Shown here piece after piece: positions 1 through 7,138 of a DNA stretch of 33,996 bases (positions are counted from its first letter, which is position 1; each line of letters opens with the position of its first letter). Both the position numbers and the translations under genes were made by a program. The notes under the pieces are model-generated. The model did not search any database, had not been told where the DNA came from, and saw only the letters and a program-made list of their open reading frames with translations. This stretch comes from Paracoccaceae bacterium. GTDB taxonomy: Bacteria > Pseudomonadota > Alphaproteobacteria > Rhodobacterales > Rhodobacteraceae. The stretch covers positions 1,904 through 35,899 of the forward strand of contig JAHDEX010000043.1 of the NCBI GenBank assembly GCA_020628545.1. Reading direction: 5' to 3'.

Positions 1-119
1 ACGGCTGGTGTTTGTGGCTCACAGACGGGAGTCTCACCGCGGCTGTATTTATCCCCATCGTATGCGTTTTGATCGCAAATTGGCGCAGGTGGTTGGCTGC
101 ATGCCGTTGTTGCGAGTAG
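1..119 (+). CDS. Possible C-terminal end of a membrane protein (partial, cut by window edge)
   Basis: The third plus frame is open from the window edge to a TAG at 117-119. It encodes about 38 residues with one hydrophobic stretch (AAVFIPIVCVLIANW) followed by a basic, cysteine-containing end. That would fit the last transmembrane helix of a permease-like protein, but no family can be named from so little. The second frame is also open, to 169, but its composition (many Arg, His and Pro) looks less like protein. Neighbouring sequence to the left is needed to choose. Low confidence. Confidence 0.3.
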   Translation, partial: GWCLWLTDGSLTAAVFIPIVCVLIANWRRWLAACRCCE

Positions 120-656
120 TACTGCCGCTAGTGCTCTTTTCTTCATTTCCGCCTCCATTTTACGAGTGAACAGAATCACTCTTGGATGTCCGTTATTTGT
201 CGCCGGTGTGTACACAATTCTGATGTATTCGAGCGACTGTCCAATGGAATCGCACGTATGCGATACCGGTGATGCGATTTTGCAACGTCTTGTGGTGTGC
301 CGTATGCATTGGGCGTTCTGAGCCCCAGAGGACGCTGGGTTCTGGCGACGACTTTGGCTCTCTCGTTCCGGTCGCGAGAGCCGCTGCTCAGCCACGGTTT
401 GGCCGATCGCGTACGCCCTGCGGGATCGCAGGTCGGATCAGTTTCCGGATCTGAATGATAGTCGTCAGATAGCCATCCAAGCGTCTTTGCCGCATGCTGC
501 GACAAAGGACCCGTCACGCGCCTTCTGGCGCTGACATTTATTGGCTTTTGGCGATAGCCCCCATGTTTTCCCCCACACATACGCCGACTTGCGACGTTAC
601 CTTTACCTAGTTACGCGTGACCACCTTTACGCATTTCTCCACCTAGACAACCTTGA
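120..656. other. Intergenic region with small inverted repeats, no convincing gene
   Basis: I find no reading frame here that looks like protein. The longest, on the minus strand at 176-580, is rich in Arg, Ser, Thr and Pro and has no recognisable motif. The region holds several short symmetric elements: GAGTGA/TCACTC (164-169 and 176-181), the palindrome TGTGTACACA (207-216), a hairpin CTTTG-c-CGCA-tgc-TGCG-a-CAAAG (485-507) and GCGCC-TTCT-GGCGC (518-531). The last two sit close together and could be part of a structured RNA or a terminator on the plus strand, but no clean T-run follows. Confidence 0.35.
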
Positions 657-1400
657 TCAGGGCCGGATGAGCCGTGCTTCGTATGGCTTCACTTCTGGGC
701 GCGTCAGCGGGCCATATGTATCGACCCGACGCTTTTGTTTACGGAATGCGGCGCGCAATTGCAGCCGAATGTCTTCTGGCAACGGGCGCTCCGCGGAAAT
801 TTCTGGATGAAGGCTTTCAACAGGCGTGCTGTTGGCCAGGATCACCTCGTGGCGATCAAACCCAAGATGATAGTAGGACACACCAACCGTGGGTGCGCGC
901 GTAATGTCGCGGTCGTTGACGAGGTGTTGTGCCGCGGTAAGCACTTCTTTCGCGCCCGCAATCTTTGTGCTGCGCCAGCCCTGAAGGACAACGCGGAAAT
1001 CGGGCGAGACCAGCAAGTCGCCAATGTTTCCGAGGGCTCCGTCTTTGATGCGCACGGGGGCCCGTGCGCCGTCAGCGGCCAAGTCTACCCGATTGATCCA
1101 TTTGATCGGTTGCGCGCCATGATCTGCCGTAAAGACAAGATCACCGACCTTGAGGCTTTCTATCGGCACGTCTTTGTTGGGCGTGCGGATCAATGTGCCT
1201 TTGGCAACGCCACACTGCGCTTCACATTTCGTAAAGTCGTAGGCGTCATTTGTGGTGTCCGCGGCTGGTTCGTGCCGCACAGGGACGGCCACATCGGATG
1301 GAGACAGAAATGCGACGCGTTGGGACTGTCGTCGCGCGTTTGCAGCGCCTGTATCAGCTAAGCGGATGAACGGTGTATTCGTTGTAGATGAAACAGACAT
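657..1400 (-). CDS. Hint (Hedgehog/intein) domain protein, Hint_2 type
   Basis: 247 residues from the ATG at 1400 (MSVSSTTN). A longer ATG start at 1460 exists but adds an unlikely Cys-rich lead. Residues 1-58 are low-complexity. A Hint_2 domain follows: the start motif CGVAKGTLI with the presumed nucleophile Cys63, PIESLKVGDLVFT (79-91), HGAQPIKWI (94-102), DLLVSPDFRV (128-137), and the conserved HLGFDRHEVILAN segment (178-190). Roseobacter-group genomes carry many such proteins, often exported through type I systems; their role is mostly unknown. In the family the SPxHR block has a histidine, but here residue 135 is Phe, so self-cleavage may be lost. The first block is also one residue longer than the usual CFxPGT. 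It lies downstream of, and on the same strand as, the M15 peptidase gene, with a hairpin between them. Family assignment is firm; function is not. Confidence 0.85.
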   Translation of the reverse strand: MSVSSTTNTPFIRLADTGAANARRQSQRVAFLSPSDVAVPVRHEPAADTTNDAYDFTKCEAQCGVAKGTLIRTPNKDVPIESLKVGDLVFTADHGAQPIKWINRVDLAADGARAPVRIKDGALGNIGDLLVSPDFRVVLQGWRSTKIAGAKEVLTAAQHLVNDRDITRAPTVGVSYYHLGFDRHEVILANSTPVESLHPEISAERPLPEDIRLQLRAAFRKQKRRVDTYGPLTRPEVKPYEARLIRP

Positions 1401-1486
1401 GGGACACACAAACGTTGGAACAGGTAATTCCAAAAATGTGCCACAACTCTGCCACAACACAAAACGTGTCGTGAAAAATCAGCGAA

Positions 1487-1521
1487 ATTGGCGCGCTTAT
1501 CCGGGACAGTCGCGCGCCAAT
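1487..1521 (-). terminator. Hairpin downstream of the M15 peptidase gene
   Basis: A perfect 10-bp inverted repeat, ATTGGCGCGC (1487-1496) and GCGCGCCAAT (1512-1521), surrounds a 15-base loop. On the minus strand it comes 24 bases after the stop of the peptidase gene, and is followed by TTTCGCTGATTTTT. This fits a Rho-independent terminator, although the loop is long and the T-run broken. It would separate the peptidase from the Hint gene. Confidence 0.45.
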
Positions 1522-1545
1522 GTTCAAATTGTTAACGGATTGGGA

Positions 1546-2115
1546 TCAACCACCCCAAGAGCGGACAGGACCACAGTCCATATGGACGAAGTTCGATCCG
1601 GCGTAACGCCCAACACCGCCTGCAGCGCAGGATCGTGCAGCGCGGGCCATTTGTGCGGTTGTCCGGCTTTGCAGGCGCAGATCTGCGGCCTGACCTTTCA
1701 TGTGCAGCGAATTACGCGCCACACCCGAAGACCGGCTGCGCAGCATCGCGTTGGTTTCCGGCGAGCGGTACCCTGATAGCAGCATGTAAGGCTCGCTGGC
1801 GTCCATCAGACGATGCGCCGCTGACATGATGTCGATGTTGCGAATGTCGTAATTGATCGCTTTGCCATTACGCCAATCGCGCATGAAGACGTTGATCTCA
1901 TGCAGCGCCTCTCCGACGTATTGGCCCTCGATCCAATAAATGGTGTCGATGCTTTCGCCGGTCCGGCCACTATACATCTTCAGACGGCGTATATCGCCAC
2001 CACCCCGAAGAAAGCCTGCTGCGTTGGAGTATGTCGGAGCTGCTGCGACTGCCGTTGCCGCAAAAGCTGTCAGAAGCCCACGTCGCGTGAAGCCACTACC
2101 TGTATTGTCTGTCAT
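1546..2115 (-). CDS. YcbK/MepK-like murein endopeptidase (DUF882, M15 family), Tat-exported
   Basis: 189 residues from the ATG at 2115; the upstream ATG at 2199 gives an unlikely leader before the signal peptide. The N-terminus has a twin-arginine motif (TRRGLL, 10-15), a hydrophobic Ala-rich stretch and a cleavage site near residue 32, so the folded enzyme should leave by the Tat route. The DUF882 domain fills the rest. It has the M15 zinc pattern: His138 and Asp145 in LHMKGQAAD, and His178 in FVHMD. LLSGYRSPETN (112-122) is typical of the family. In E. coli the homologue MepK cuts 3-3 (mDAP-mDAP) cross-links in peptidoglycan. Here it is divergent from an L,D-transpeptidase that would make such links. 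Confident on family; substrate inferred. Confidence 0.9.
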   Translation of the reverse strand: MTDNTGSGFTRRGLLTAFAATAVAAAPTYSNAAGFLRGGGDIRRLKMYSGRTGESIDTIYWIEGQYVGEALHEINVFMRDWRNGKAINYDIRNIDIMSAAHRLMDASEPYMLLSGYRSPETNAMLRSRSSGVARNSLHMKGQAADLRLQSRTTAQMARAARSCAAGGVGRYAGSNFVHMDCGPVRSWGG

Positions 2116-2431
2116 ATTCTGCGCTGTCCCGTCGCTCGAATTTGGCGGCCATCCAACCGCGTGCACGTCGTCCCCAGGTGCGTCTTTGTTTTTCCACAAT
2201 TGCGTGCGGCAGCCAAGTCGCTACGGGGAAAAATGCCCAAAATTCACCATGATCGGCGGAATTCGGCCAATCGCGCCGGCTGTTGCATTTGCGGCGCAAC
2301 TGTCGCGCTTGCGCCACAGCGGGCGATTGTCGGCTGTTTTGACCAAAGGGTGATTAGACACTGGAAAGCGCCTGATGCAGAACCACATATAGTTTGCCAG
2401 TGTTGCCAAGCACTTCCATCTAGGGGATTCG
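2116..2431. promoter_or_regulatory. Divergent intergenic region between M15 peptidase and L,D-transpeptidase
   Basis: 316 bases without a credible gene lie between two oppositely oriented envelope genes, so both promoters should be here. I could not pick out a convincing -35/-10 pair on either strand. On the plus side an AGGGG ribosome site (2422-2426) lies 5 bases before the L,D-transpeptidase start and fixes that start. Confidence 0.5.
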
Positions 2432-4051
2432 ATGTTCGACGTTTTGAAAATGGCGTTCTCCAAAGGCCGCGCCACAGTATTGATGACTTCCTTTGTCAGT
2501 TTGATGGGGACGGCTGTTTTGCCGACCGTTGCCGAGGCCCAGACAACTGCGTTCCGGCAAGCCGTCGCAGAGGCAGCGGCCCGCGACGAAGACCTTGCTG
2601 CATTTTATCGCGCGCGGACATTTGACGGAGTGTGGACCGGTGAAGCTGGGCTAGAGCGGCGCAACGCTTTGGTCAACGCGCTTTCTGACGCGCAGTTCCA
2701 CGGTCTGCCTGCCGCGCGCTATGATGTCGATGCGCTGATTTACCGGTTGAACGCGGCAACGACTGCAGCAGAGCGTGGCGCGCAGGAAGTCGAACTGACG
2801 AAGCTGTATCTGCAATATGCGCGTGAAGTGAACTCTGGCGTTGTCGTGCCAAAGTCCATCGACGCGAGTATTGTGCGTGAGGTGAATGTCCTGCCAACCG
2901 AAGTGCTGCTGACAGGTTTGATGGGGCCTAACCCCAACGCTTTCTTGCGGTCGTTGCCGCCGAATACTGTCGAGTACAACCGACTTGTTACAGCAAAAAT
3001 GCGCCTCGTGCAGGTGCAGGATGCAGGCGGGTGGGGTCCGCAAATCGGTGCGAATGCCCTCGCGGTGGGCGACAGTGGTCCTGACGTTGTCGCACTTCGG
3101 GATCGATTGATGGCGATGGGATACATGCGCCGGTCGCTTTCACCCGTTTACGATGCGGCGTTGGCAGAGGGTGTGCGCGCCTTTCAACGAGCGCATGGAT
3201 TGGCCGAAGATGGCGACGCTGGCCCGGCGACGTTGAAGGAAATCAACGTTCCCGTATCACAACGTATTCAATCTGTCCTCGTCGCGATGGAGCGGGAGCG
3301 GTGGTTCAATCAGGATCGCGGTGATCGCCATATCTGGGTCAATCTGACCGATTTCTCGGCCAAGATCATCGACCACGGTGAGATCACGTTCCAGACTCGC
3401 TCTGTCATCGGGGCTGTTGATCCCGATCGCGTCACGCCAGAGTTTTCCGACATGATGGAATATATGGTCATTAATCCAAGCTGGTACGTCCCACGCTCAA
3501 TCGTGACCAAAGAGTATTTGCCGCAATTGCAGCGGAACCCGGCTGCGGCCGGTCATATGGTGATCACGGACAGCCGTGGGCGCACGATCAATCGCGGGGC
3601 GGTTGATTTCAACCAGTACACCGCACGGACTTTCCCGTTTGCGATGCGCCAGCCGCCATCACGGAACAACGCTTTGGGACTTGTGAAGTTCATGTTCCCG
3701 AACCGCTATAACATCTACCTGCACGATACCCCCGCGAAAAGCCTTTTTGGCCGCGAAGTCCGTGCATTTAGTCACGGGTGTGTTCGTCTTAACGATCCGT
3801 TTGACTTTGCTTACGCGTTGCTGGCCGCACAAACCGACGACCCAGAGGGTGAGTTCCAGCGTGTCCTGCGGAGCGGGAACGAGACCTATGTCAATCTCGA
3901 TGAACATGTGCCGGTCCACCTGATCTACCGTACCGCTTTCACGAATGAAGACGGCCGGGTCGAATTCCGGCGCGACGTCTATGGGCGTGATAGCCGCATC
4001 TGGAATGCCCTGTCGCGTGAAGGGGTGGTTGTTCCGAGCTTGCAGGGGTAA
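2432..4051 (+). CDS. L,D-transpeptidase, YcbB/LdtD type
   Basis: 539 residues, close to the size of the YcbB subfamily. Residues 1-36 form a Sec signal peptide ending AEA-Q. A scaffold domain follows, then a peptidoglycan-binding module (about 208-270: VGDSGPDVVALRDRL and AFQRAHGLAEDG), then the YkuD catalytic domain (about 300-470). The active-site motif is SHGCVRLNDP, with His448 and nucleophile Cys450, and His431 in the upstream HDTP. These enzymes form 3-3 cross-links between diaminopimelate residues in the periplasm, and in some species attach proteins to the wall. The ATG at 2432 is preceded by AGGGG. The divergent neighbour is a MepK-like peptidase expected to cut the same bond; in E. 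coli ycbB and ycbK are also neighbours. The next gene, lpxD, starts 34 bases after the stop. Confidence 0.95.
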   Translation: MFDVLKMAFSKGRATVLMTSFVSLMGTAVLPTVAEAQTTAFRQAVAEAAARDEDLAAFYRARTFDGVWTGEAGLERRNALVNALSDAQFHGLPAARYDVDALIYRLNAATTAAERGAQEVELTKLYLQYAREVNSGVVVPKSIDASIVREVNVLPTEVLLTGLMGPNPNAFLRSLPPNTVEYNRLVTAKMRLVQVQDAGGWGPQIGANALAVGDSGPDVVALRDRLMAMGYMRRSLSPVYDAALAEGVRAFQRAHGLAEDGDAGPATLKEINVPVSQRIQSVLVAMERERWFNQDRGDRHIWVNLTDFSAKIIDHGEITFQTRSVIGAVDPDRVTPEFSDMMEYMVINPSWYVPRSIVTKEYLPQLQRNPAAAGHMVITDSRGRTINRGAVDFNQYTARTFPFAMRQPPSRNNALGLVKFMFPNRYNIYLHDTPAKSLFGREVRAFSHGCVRLNDPFDFAYALLAAQTDDPEGEFQRVLRSGNETYVNLDEHVPVHLIYRTAFTNEDGRVEFRRDVYGRDSRIWNALSREGVVVPSLQG

Positions 4052-4085
4052 ACCAGCCCAAACGCCGACGAATGGGGCGCGGGCT

Positions 4086-5123
4086 ATGACGCTGACAGTT
4101 CAGGACATTGCAAATGCACTTGGCGCGACGGTGCATGGCGACGGGTCCGTTGTGGTGGATCACTTGTCTGAGCCCGCTGGCGCTCAGCAAACCTCCCTCG
4201 CGCTCGCGATGTCACCGCGATTTGCCGATGCTTTGTACGGTGGGGCCGCACGTGCGGCTGTGCTTTGGGACGGCGCGGATTGGGCTGGATATGGCCTCGA
4301 CGCCGCCATAGTTGTACCGCGTCCGCGTCTTGCCATGGCGAAGCTGACACAGGTGATGGATAAGCCGCACCTCGGGCAAGGTATCCACGCCAGCGCGGTT
4401 ATTGACCCCTCCGCCCAGCTTGCCTCCGACGTGTCTGTCGGGGCGTTCTGCGTGATTGGGGCAGATGTGCAGATTGGGGCAGGGACGGTTCTTGCTGATC
4501 ATGTCAGCGTCGGTGACGGCGCGCATATTGGTGACGACGGCCTGATCCATGCGGGTGTGCGGATCGGGCGCAACGTGCAGATCGGTGACCGGGTGGTCCT
4601 GCAGCCCAATGTGGTGATCGGGGGCGATGGGTTCAGCTTTGTCACTGAAACGCCGTCCATCGCCGAAACCGGGCGCCGCACGCTTGGCAAAGCGCCGTTT
4701 GAACCCATTTTGGATCCGACCCAGCACCGCATCCATTCCCTCGGGGGGGTCATTCTTGGGGACGACGTCGAAGTTGGGGCGAACGCGACAGTCGACGCGG
4801 GCACGATCCGTGCAACAAAGGTCGGCGACGGCACAAAGATCGATAACCTGGTGCAGGTCGGTCATAACGTCGTTGTTGGGGATCATTGCCTACTGTGCGC
4901 GCAGACGGCGATTGCAGGCTCAACGGTCATCGGGGACCGCTGCATTCTCGGTGGAAAGTCGGGGGTCGCGGACAATCTGACGATTGGCGACGATGTCTTG
5001 TTGGGCGGCGCGGCCATCGCGCTTGGCGATATCCCGTCGGGCAGTTTCGTCATGGGATATCCTGCAAAACCCATGCTGACTTACCGCGCCGAACAGCGCG
5101 CGATCAGAAACGCCGCGAAGTAA
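4086..5123 (+). CDS. lpxD: UDP-3-O-(3-hydroxyacyl)glucosamine N-acyltransferase
   Basis: 345 residues, normal for LpxD. It transfers a 3-hydroxyacyl chain from acyl carrier protein to the amino group of UDP-3-O-acyl-glucosamine, the third step of lipid A synthesis, in the cytosol. The N-terminal uridine-binding domain (about 1-95) is followed by a left-handed beta helix of hexapeptide repeats (about 100-320), with GGDGFSF (179-185) and NLVQVGHN, in which His260 is the likely catalytic base. The ATG at 4086 is chosen over an in-frame ATG at 3945, which would run through the end of the transpeptidase gene. Unusually for Gram-negatives generally, it is not beside fabZ/lpxA (about 25 kb away here) but heads a cluster with an acyl carrier protein and a ketoacyl synthase, which suggests that these supply its acyl donor. 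Confidence 0.96.
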   Translation: MTLTVQDIANALGATVHGDGSVVVDHLSEPAGAQQTSLALAMSPRFADALYGGAARAAVLWDGADWAGYGLDAAIVVPRPRLAMAKLTQVMDKPHLGQGIHASAVIDPSAQLASDVSVGAFCVIGADVQIGAGTVLADHVSVGDGAHIGDDGLIHAGVRIGRNVQIGDRVVLQPNVVIGGDGFSFVTETPSIAETGRRTLGKAPFEPILDPTQHRIHSLGGVILGDDVEVGANATVDAGTIRATKVGDGTKIDNLVQVGHNVVVGDHCLLCAQTAIAGSTVIGDRCILGGKSGVADNLTIGDDVLLGGAAIALGDIPSGSFVMGYPAKPMLTYRAEQRAIRNAAK

Positions 5124-5196
5124 CAGCCGCGCGATCTTGTGTGGCGCTGTTCCCATGTTAGATAGCAGGTGGACGGCTGAAGAAGGCATCAAACAC

Positions 5197-5454
5197 GTGT
5201 CGATCAAAGACCAGGTCATTGCGATCATTGCGGAACAAGCGCTGATGAGTCCCGATGAGATCAAGTTGGAGGATTCTCCGGCGGACCTAGGGATCGACAG
5301 TATGGGTTTGGTCGAAAGCATCTTTGTCATTGAAGAGACATTTGATGTATCTGTGCCGTTCAATGCCAATGAGCCTGACCAAAGCGATTTTGATATCTCA
5401 ACCGTGCAAGCCATTGTCAAAGCTGTTGAAAACCTTGTGGCGGCGAAAGACTGA
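5197..5454 (+). CDS. Acyl carrier protein (specialised, next to lpxD)
   Basis: 85 residues from a GTG start at 5197, with GAAGAAGG (5179-5186) as ribosome site. An ATG at 5155 would add 14 residues outside the ACP fold. The four-helix ACP core is clear. Ser35 in LGIDSMGLVESIF is the phosphopantetheine attachment site; the usual housekeeping motif is DSLDTVE, so this is a divergent ACP. The segment VPFNANEPDQSDFD (53-66) replaces the usual helix II-III surface, which implies distinct partner enzymes. Four bases after its stop comes a FabF-like synthase, and lpxD lies upstream. I infer a dedicated carrier for a special acyl chain, perhaps a lipid A hydroxy fatty acid, by analogy to AcpXL of rhizobia. 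It is clearly not AcpXL by length or sequence, so the substrate is open. Confidence 0.88.
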   Translation: MSIKDQVIAIIAEQALMSPDEIKLEDSPADLGIDSMGLVESIFVIEETFDVSVPFNANEPDQSDFDISTVQAIVKAVENLVAAKD

Positions 5455-5457
5455 CCG

Positions 5458-6666
5458 GTGAAACGGGTTGTCATCACCGGGGCAGGGACGATCAACCCGC
5501 TGGGCCGGGATGTCGCTTCGACGCTGGAGGCGATGCGCAACGGAGTCTGTGGGATCGGGCCGCTCGATATTCGTGACGCGGATCGCTTGCAGATCAAGAT
5601 CGGCGGGCAGGTGCGCGACTATGATGAGGCGGCGCATTTCAACCGGCAGCAGACAGCGCTTTATGACCGTTTCACGCAGTTCACATTGCTGGCTGCGCGT
5701 GAGGCAATTGGTCAATCCGGGCTGACGTTCAATGGCGCATTGGCTGACAGGTCTGGCGCGATCCTTGGCACGTCAGGCGGTGGGCTGAACACTCAGGATG
5801 AGAACTACCGGGTTGTCTATGAGGAAGGGAAAAACCGGGTCCATCCGTTCATCGTGCCCAAGCTGATGAACAACGCGGCGGTCAGTCAGGTTTCGATGGA
5901 ATGGAACTTGCGCGGTCCGGCCTTCACGGTGGCGACCGCATGTGCATCGTCGAACCATGCGATGGGACAGGCGTTTCAGATGGTCCGGTCCGGCATGGCG
6001 GATGTGATGATTACCGGCGGATCGGAAAGCATGCTCTGCTTTGGCGGCATCAAGGCCTGGGAAGGGCTGCGGGTGATGTCGAAGGACGCGTGCAGGCCGT
6101 TTTCAGCAACTCGCAATGGCATGGTGCAAGGCGAAGGCGCGGGCGTTTTTGTCTTCGAAGAGATGGAGCGCGCGAAGGCGCGTGGGGCTGAGATCCTGTG
6201 TGAGGTTATCGGTTTTGCGATGTCCTCTGATGCGTCCGACATTGTGATGCCGTCTAAGCAAGGGGCCGCGCGCGCAATTGCCGGGGCCGTGGCTGATGCG
6301 GGTATCGCGAAAGAGCAGGTGGGCTACATTAACGCCCATGGCACAGGGACGGCGGCGAATGACAAGACGGAATGTGCTGCCGTCGCGGATGTCTTTGGCC
6401 AGCATGCGGACCGACTGATGATCTCGTCCACCAAATCGATGCATGGCCATCTGATTGGTGGGACGGGCGCCGTTGAGTTGCTGTCCTGCATCATGGCGGT
6501 GCGCGATGGGATCATTGCTCCGACGATTGGCTACGAGGAGCCGGATCCGGAATGCGCGCTGGATGTGGTGCCAAACGTGGCGCGGGAGGCGAAAGTGGAC
6601 GTTGCTTTGTCCAATGCCTTTGCATTTGGGGGGCTGAACGCAGTTCTGGCGTTGCGCGCGGCTTAG
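5458..6666 (+). CDS. Beta-ketoacyl-ACP synthase, FabF/KAS II-like
   Basis: 402 residues from a GTG at 5458, three bases after the ACP stop. The Cys-His-His catalytic triad of the KAS I/II class is intact: Cys162 in VATACASSNHAMG, His294 in INAHGTGTAAND, and His331 in STKSMHGHLIGGTG. It condenses malonyl-ACP with an acyl-ACP in the cytosol. The start VKRVVITGAGTINPLG is typical. Several family positions vary (GHLIGG instead of GHLLGA; the usual acyl-pocket region reads CFGGIKAWEGLRVMS), which fits a paralogue rather than the housekeeping FabF. Tight spacing with the divergent ACP argues that the two work together. The product chain is unknown. Two hairpins follow the stop and lead into the next small gene. 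Confidence 0.93.
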   Translation: MKRVVITGAGTINPLGRDVASTLEAMRNGVCGIGPLDIRDADRLQIKIGGQVRDYDEAAHFNRQQTALYDRFTQFTLLAAREAIGQSGLTFNGALADRSGAILGTSGGGLNTQDENYRVVYEEGKNRVHPFIVPKLMNNAAVSQVSMEWNLRGPAFTVATACASSNHAMGQAFQMVRSGMADVMITGGSESMLCFGGIKAWEGLRVMSKDACRPFSATRNGMVQGEGAGVFVFEEMERAKARGAEILCEVIGFAMSSDASDIVMPSKQGAARAIAGAVADAGIAKEQVGYINAHGTGTAANDKTECAAVADVFGQHADRLMISSTKSMHGHLIGGTGAVELLSCIMAVRDGIIAPTIGYEEPDPECALDVVPNVAREAKVDVALSNAFAFGGLNAVLALRAA

Positions 6667-6690
6667 CGACATCCAAAACACTTGACCTGA

Positions 6691-6731
6691 TGCTGCGACG
6701 CAGCAATCCTTTGTGCATTTCAGCAAAGGAT
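6691..6731 (+). promoter_or_regulatory. Two adjacent leader hairpins, the second masking the ribosome-binding site
   Basis: Hairpin 1 is TGCTGC-gac-GCAGCA (6691-6705). Hairpin 2 begins at the next base: ATCCTTTG (6706-6713), a 10-base loop, and CAAAGGAT (6724-6731), 8 perfect base pairs. The right arm contains AAAGGA (6725-6730), the best Shine-Dalgarno for the ATG at 6739. When folded, the ribosome site would be closed, as in RNA thermometers and translational switches. Hairpin 1 could alternatively be a weak terminator for the ketoacyl synthase. Seen in sequence; function inferred. Confidence 0.55.
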
Positions 6732-6738
6732 GATCGCA

Positions 6739-7113
6739 ATGACACCATTTGATTTTTGGGTGCAGATGTTGAATGCGCCGCTGTCTGGCAACATTGACCA
6801 GAATATTTCCCCCAGTTTGATCTCGTTTGACATCAAAGGCGTGCCAGAGATCGAACAGCGGGTTCTGACGGAGGTCGCGAGTTACGGCAAACAGCTTGGG
6901 AAAGTTCTTGAGGCTTTGCAGGCCTTGTCCGTCGCGACGCAGACCCAATTGCCCGAGATTGATGCTTTGGTCGCAGATATCGAAGTGATCAAGGATGAAA
7001 GCAAAGACGTGCTGCGGGATGATGCGGAACGCGCGCTCGCACGGTTGAAGTCAGCGGACCCGGTCGCTTGGCAAGCATTGCTTTCCGCCGCAGACGCGCC
7101 GTCCGCGCGCTAA
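6739..7113 (+). CDS. Small helical protein of unknown function
   Basis: 124 residues from the ATG at 6739. The ATG at 6730 lies inside the ribosome site AAAGGA itself, so the later start is preferred. No signal peptide or membrane segment. The N-terminus reads MTPFDFWVQMLNAPL. GVPEIEQRVLTEVASYGKQL (34-53) and the rest are predicted mostly helical and acidic, with a possible coiled coil over about 72-105. The overall look is a little like phasins or other small granule or regulator proteins, but I see no diagnostic motif and do not assign a function. It lies 72 bases after the ketoacyl synthase on the same strand and may be read through from it. Its leader folds over the ribosome site, and a hairpin spans its stop codon. 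Confidence 0.8.
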   Translation: MTPFDFWVQMLNAPLSGNIDQNISPSLISFDIKGVPEIEQRVLTEVASYGKQLGKVLEALQALSVATQTQLPEIDALVADIEVIKDESKDVLRDDAERALARLKSADPVAWQALLSAADAPSAR

Positions 7114-7122
7114 CGCGGACGG
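7099..7122. terminator. Hairpin around the stop codon, between convergent genes
   Basis: CCGTCCGCG (7099-7107) pairs perfectly with CGCGGACGG (7114-7122), and the six-base loop CGCTAA holds the TAA stop (7111-7113). A 9-bp GC-rich stem between convergent genes suggests a transcription end. There is no T-run on either side, so it may act with Rho or as an mRNA 3' stabiliser. Confidence 0.45.
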
Positions 7123-7138
7123 TAGTGCTCTTGGCAGT

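Noticed and set aside
176..580. 134-residue minus-strand frame in the left gap
   Set aside because: Composition dominated by Arg, Ser, Thr and Pro, no motif and no ribosome site; it looks like a chance frame.
735..1361. 208-residue plus-strand frame opposite the Hint gene
   Set aside because: It is the mirror of the Hint gene. The Hint reading gives a clear domain; this one does not.
6682..6710. TTGACC at 6682-6687 as -35 of a promoter for the gene at 6739
   Set aside because: The matching -10 at 17 bases would be AATCCT, a poor match.
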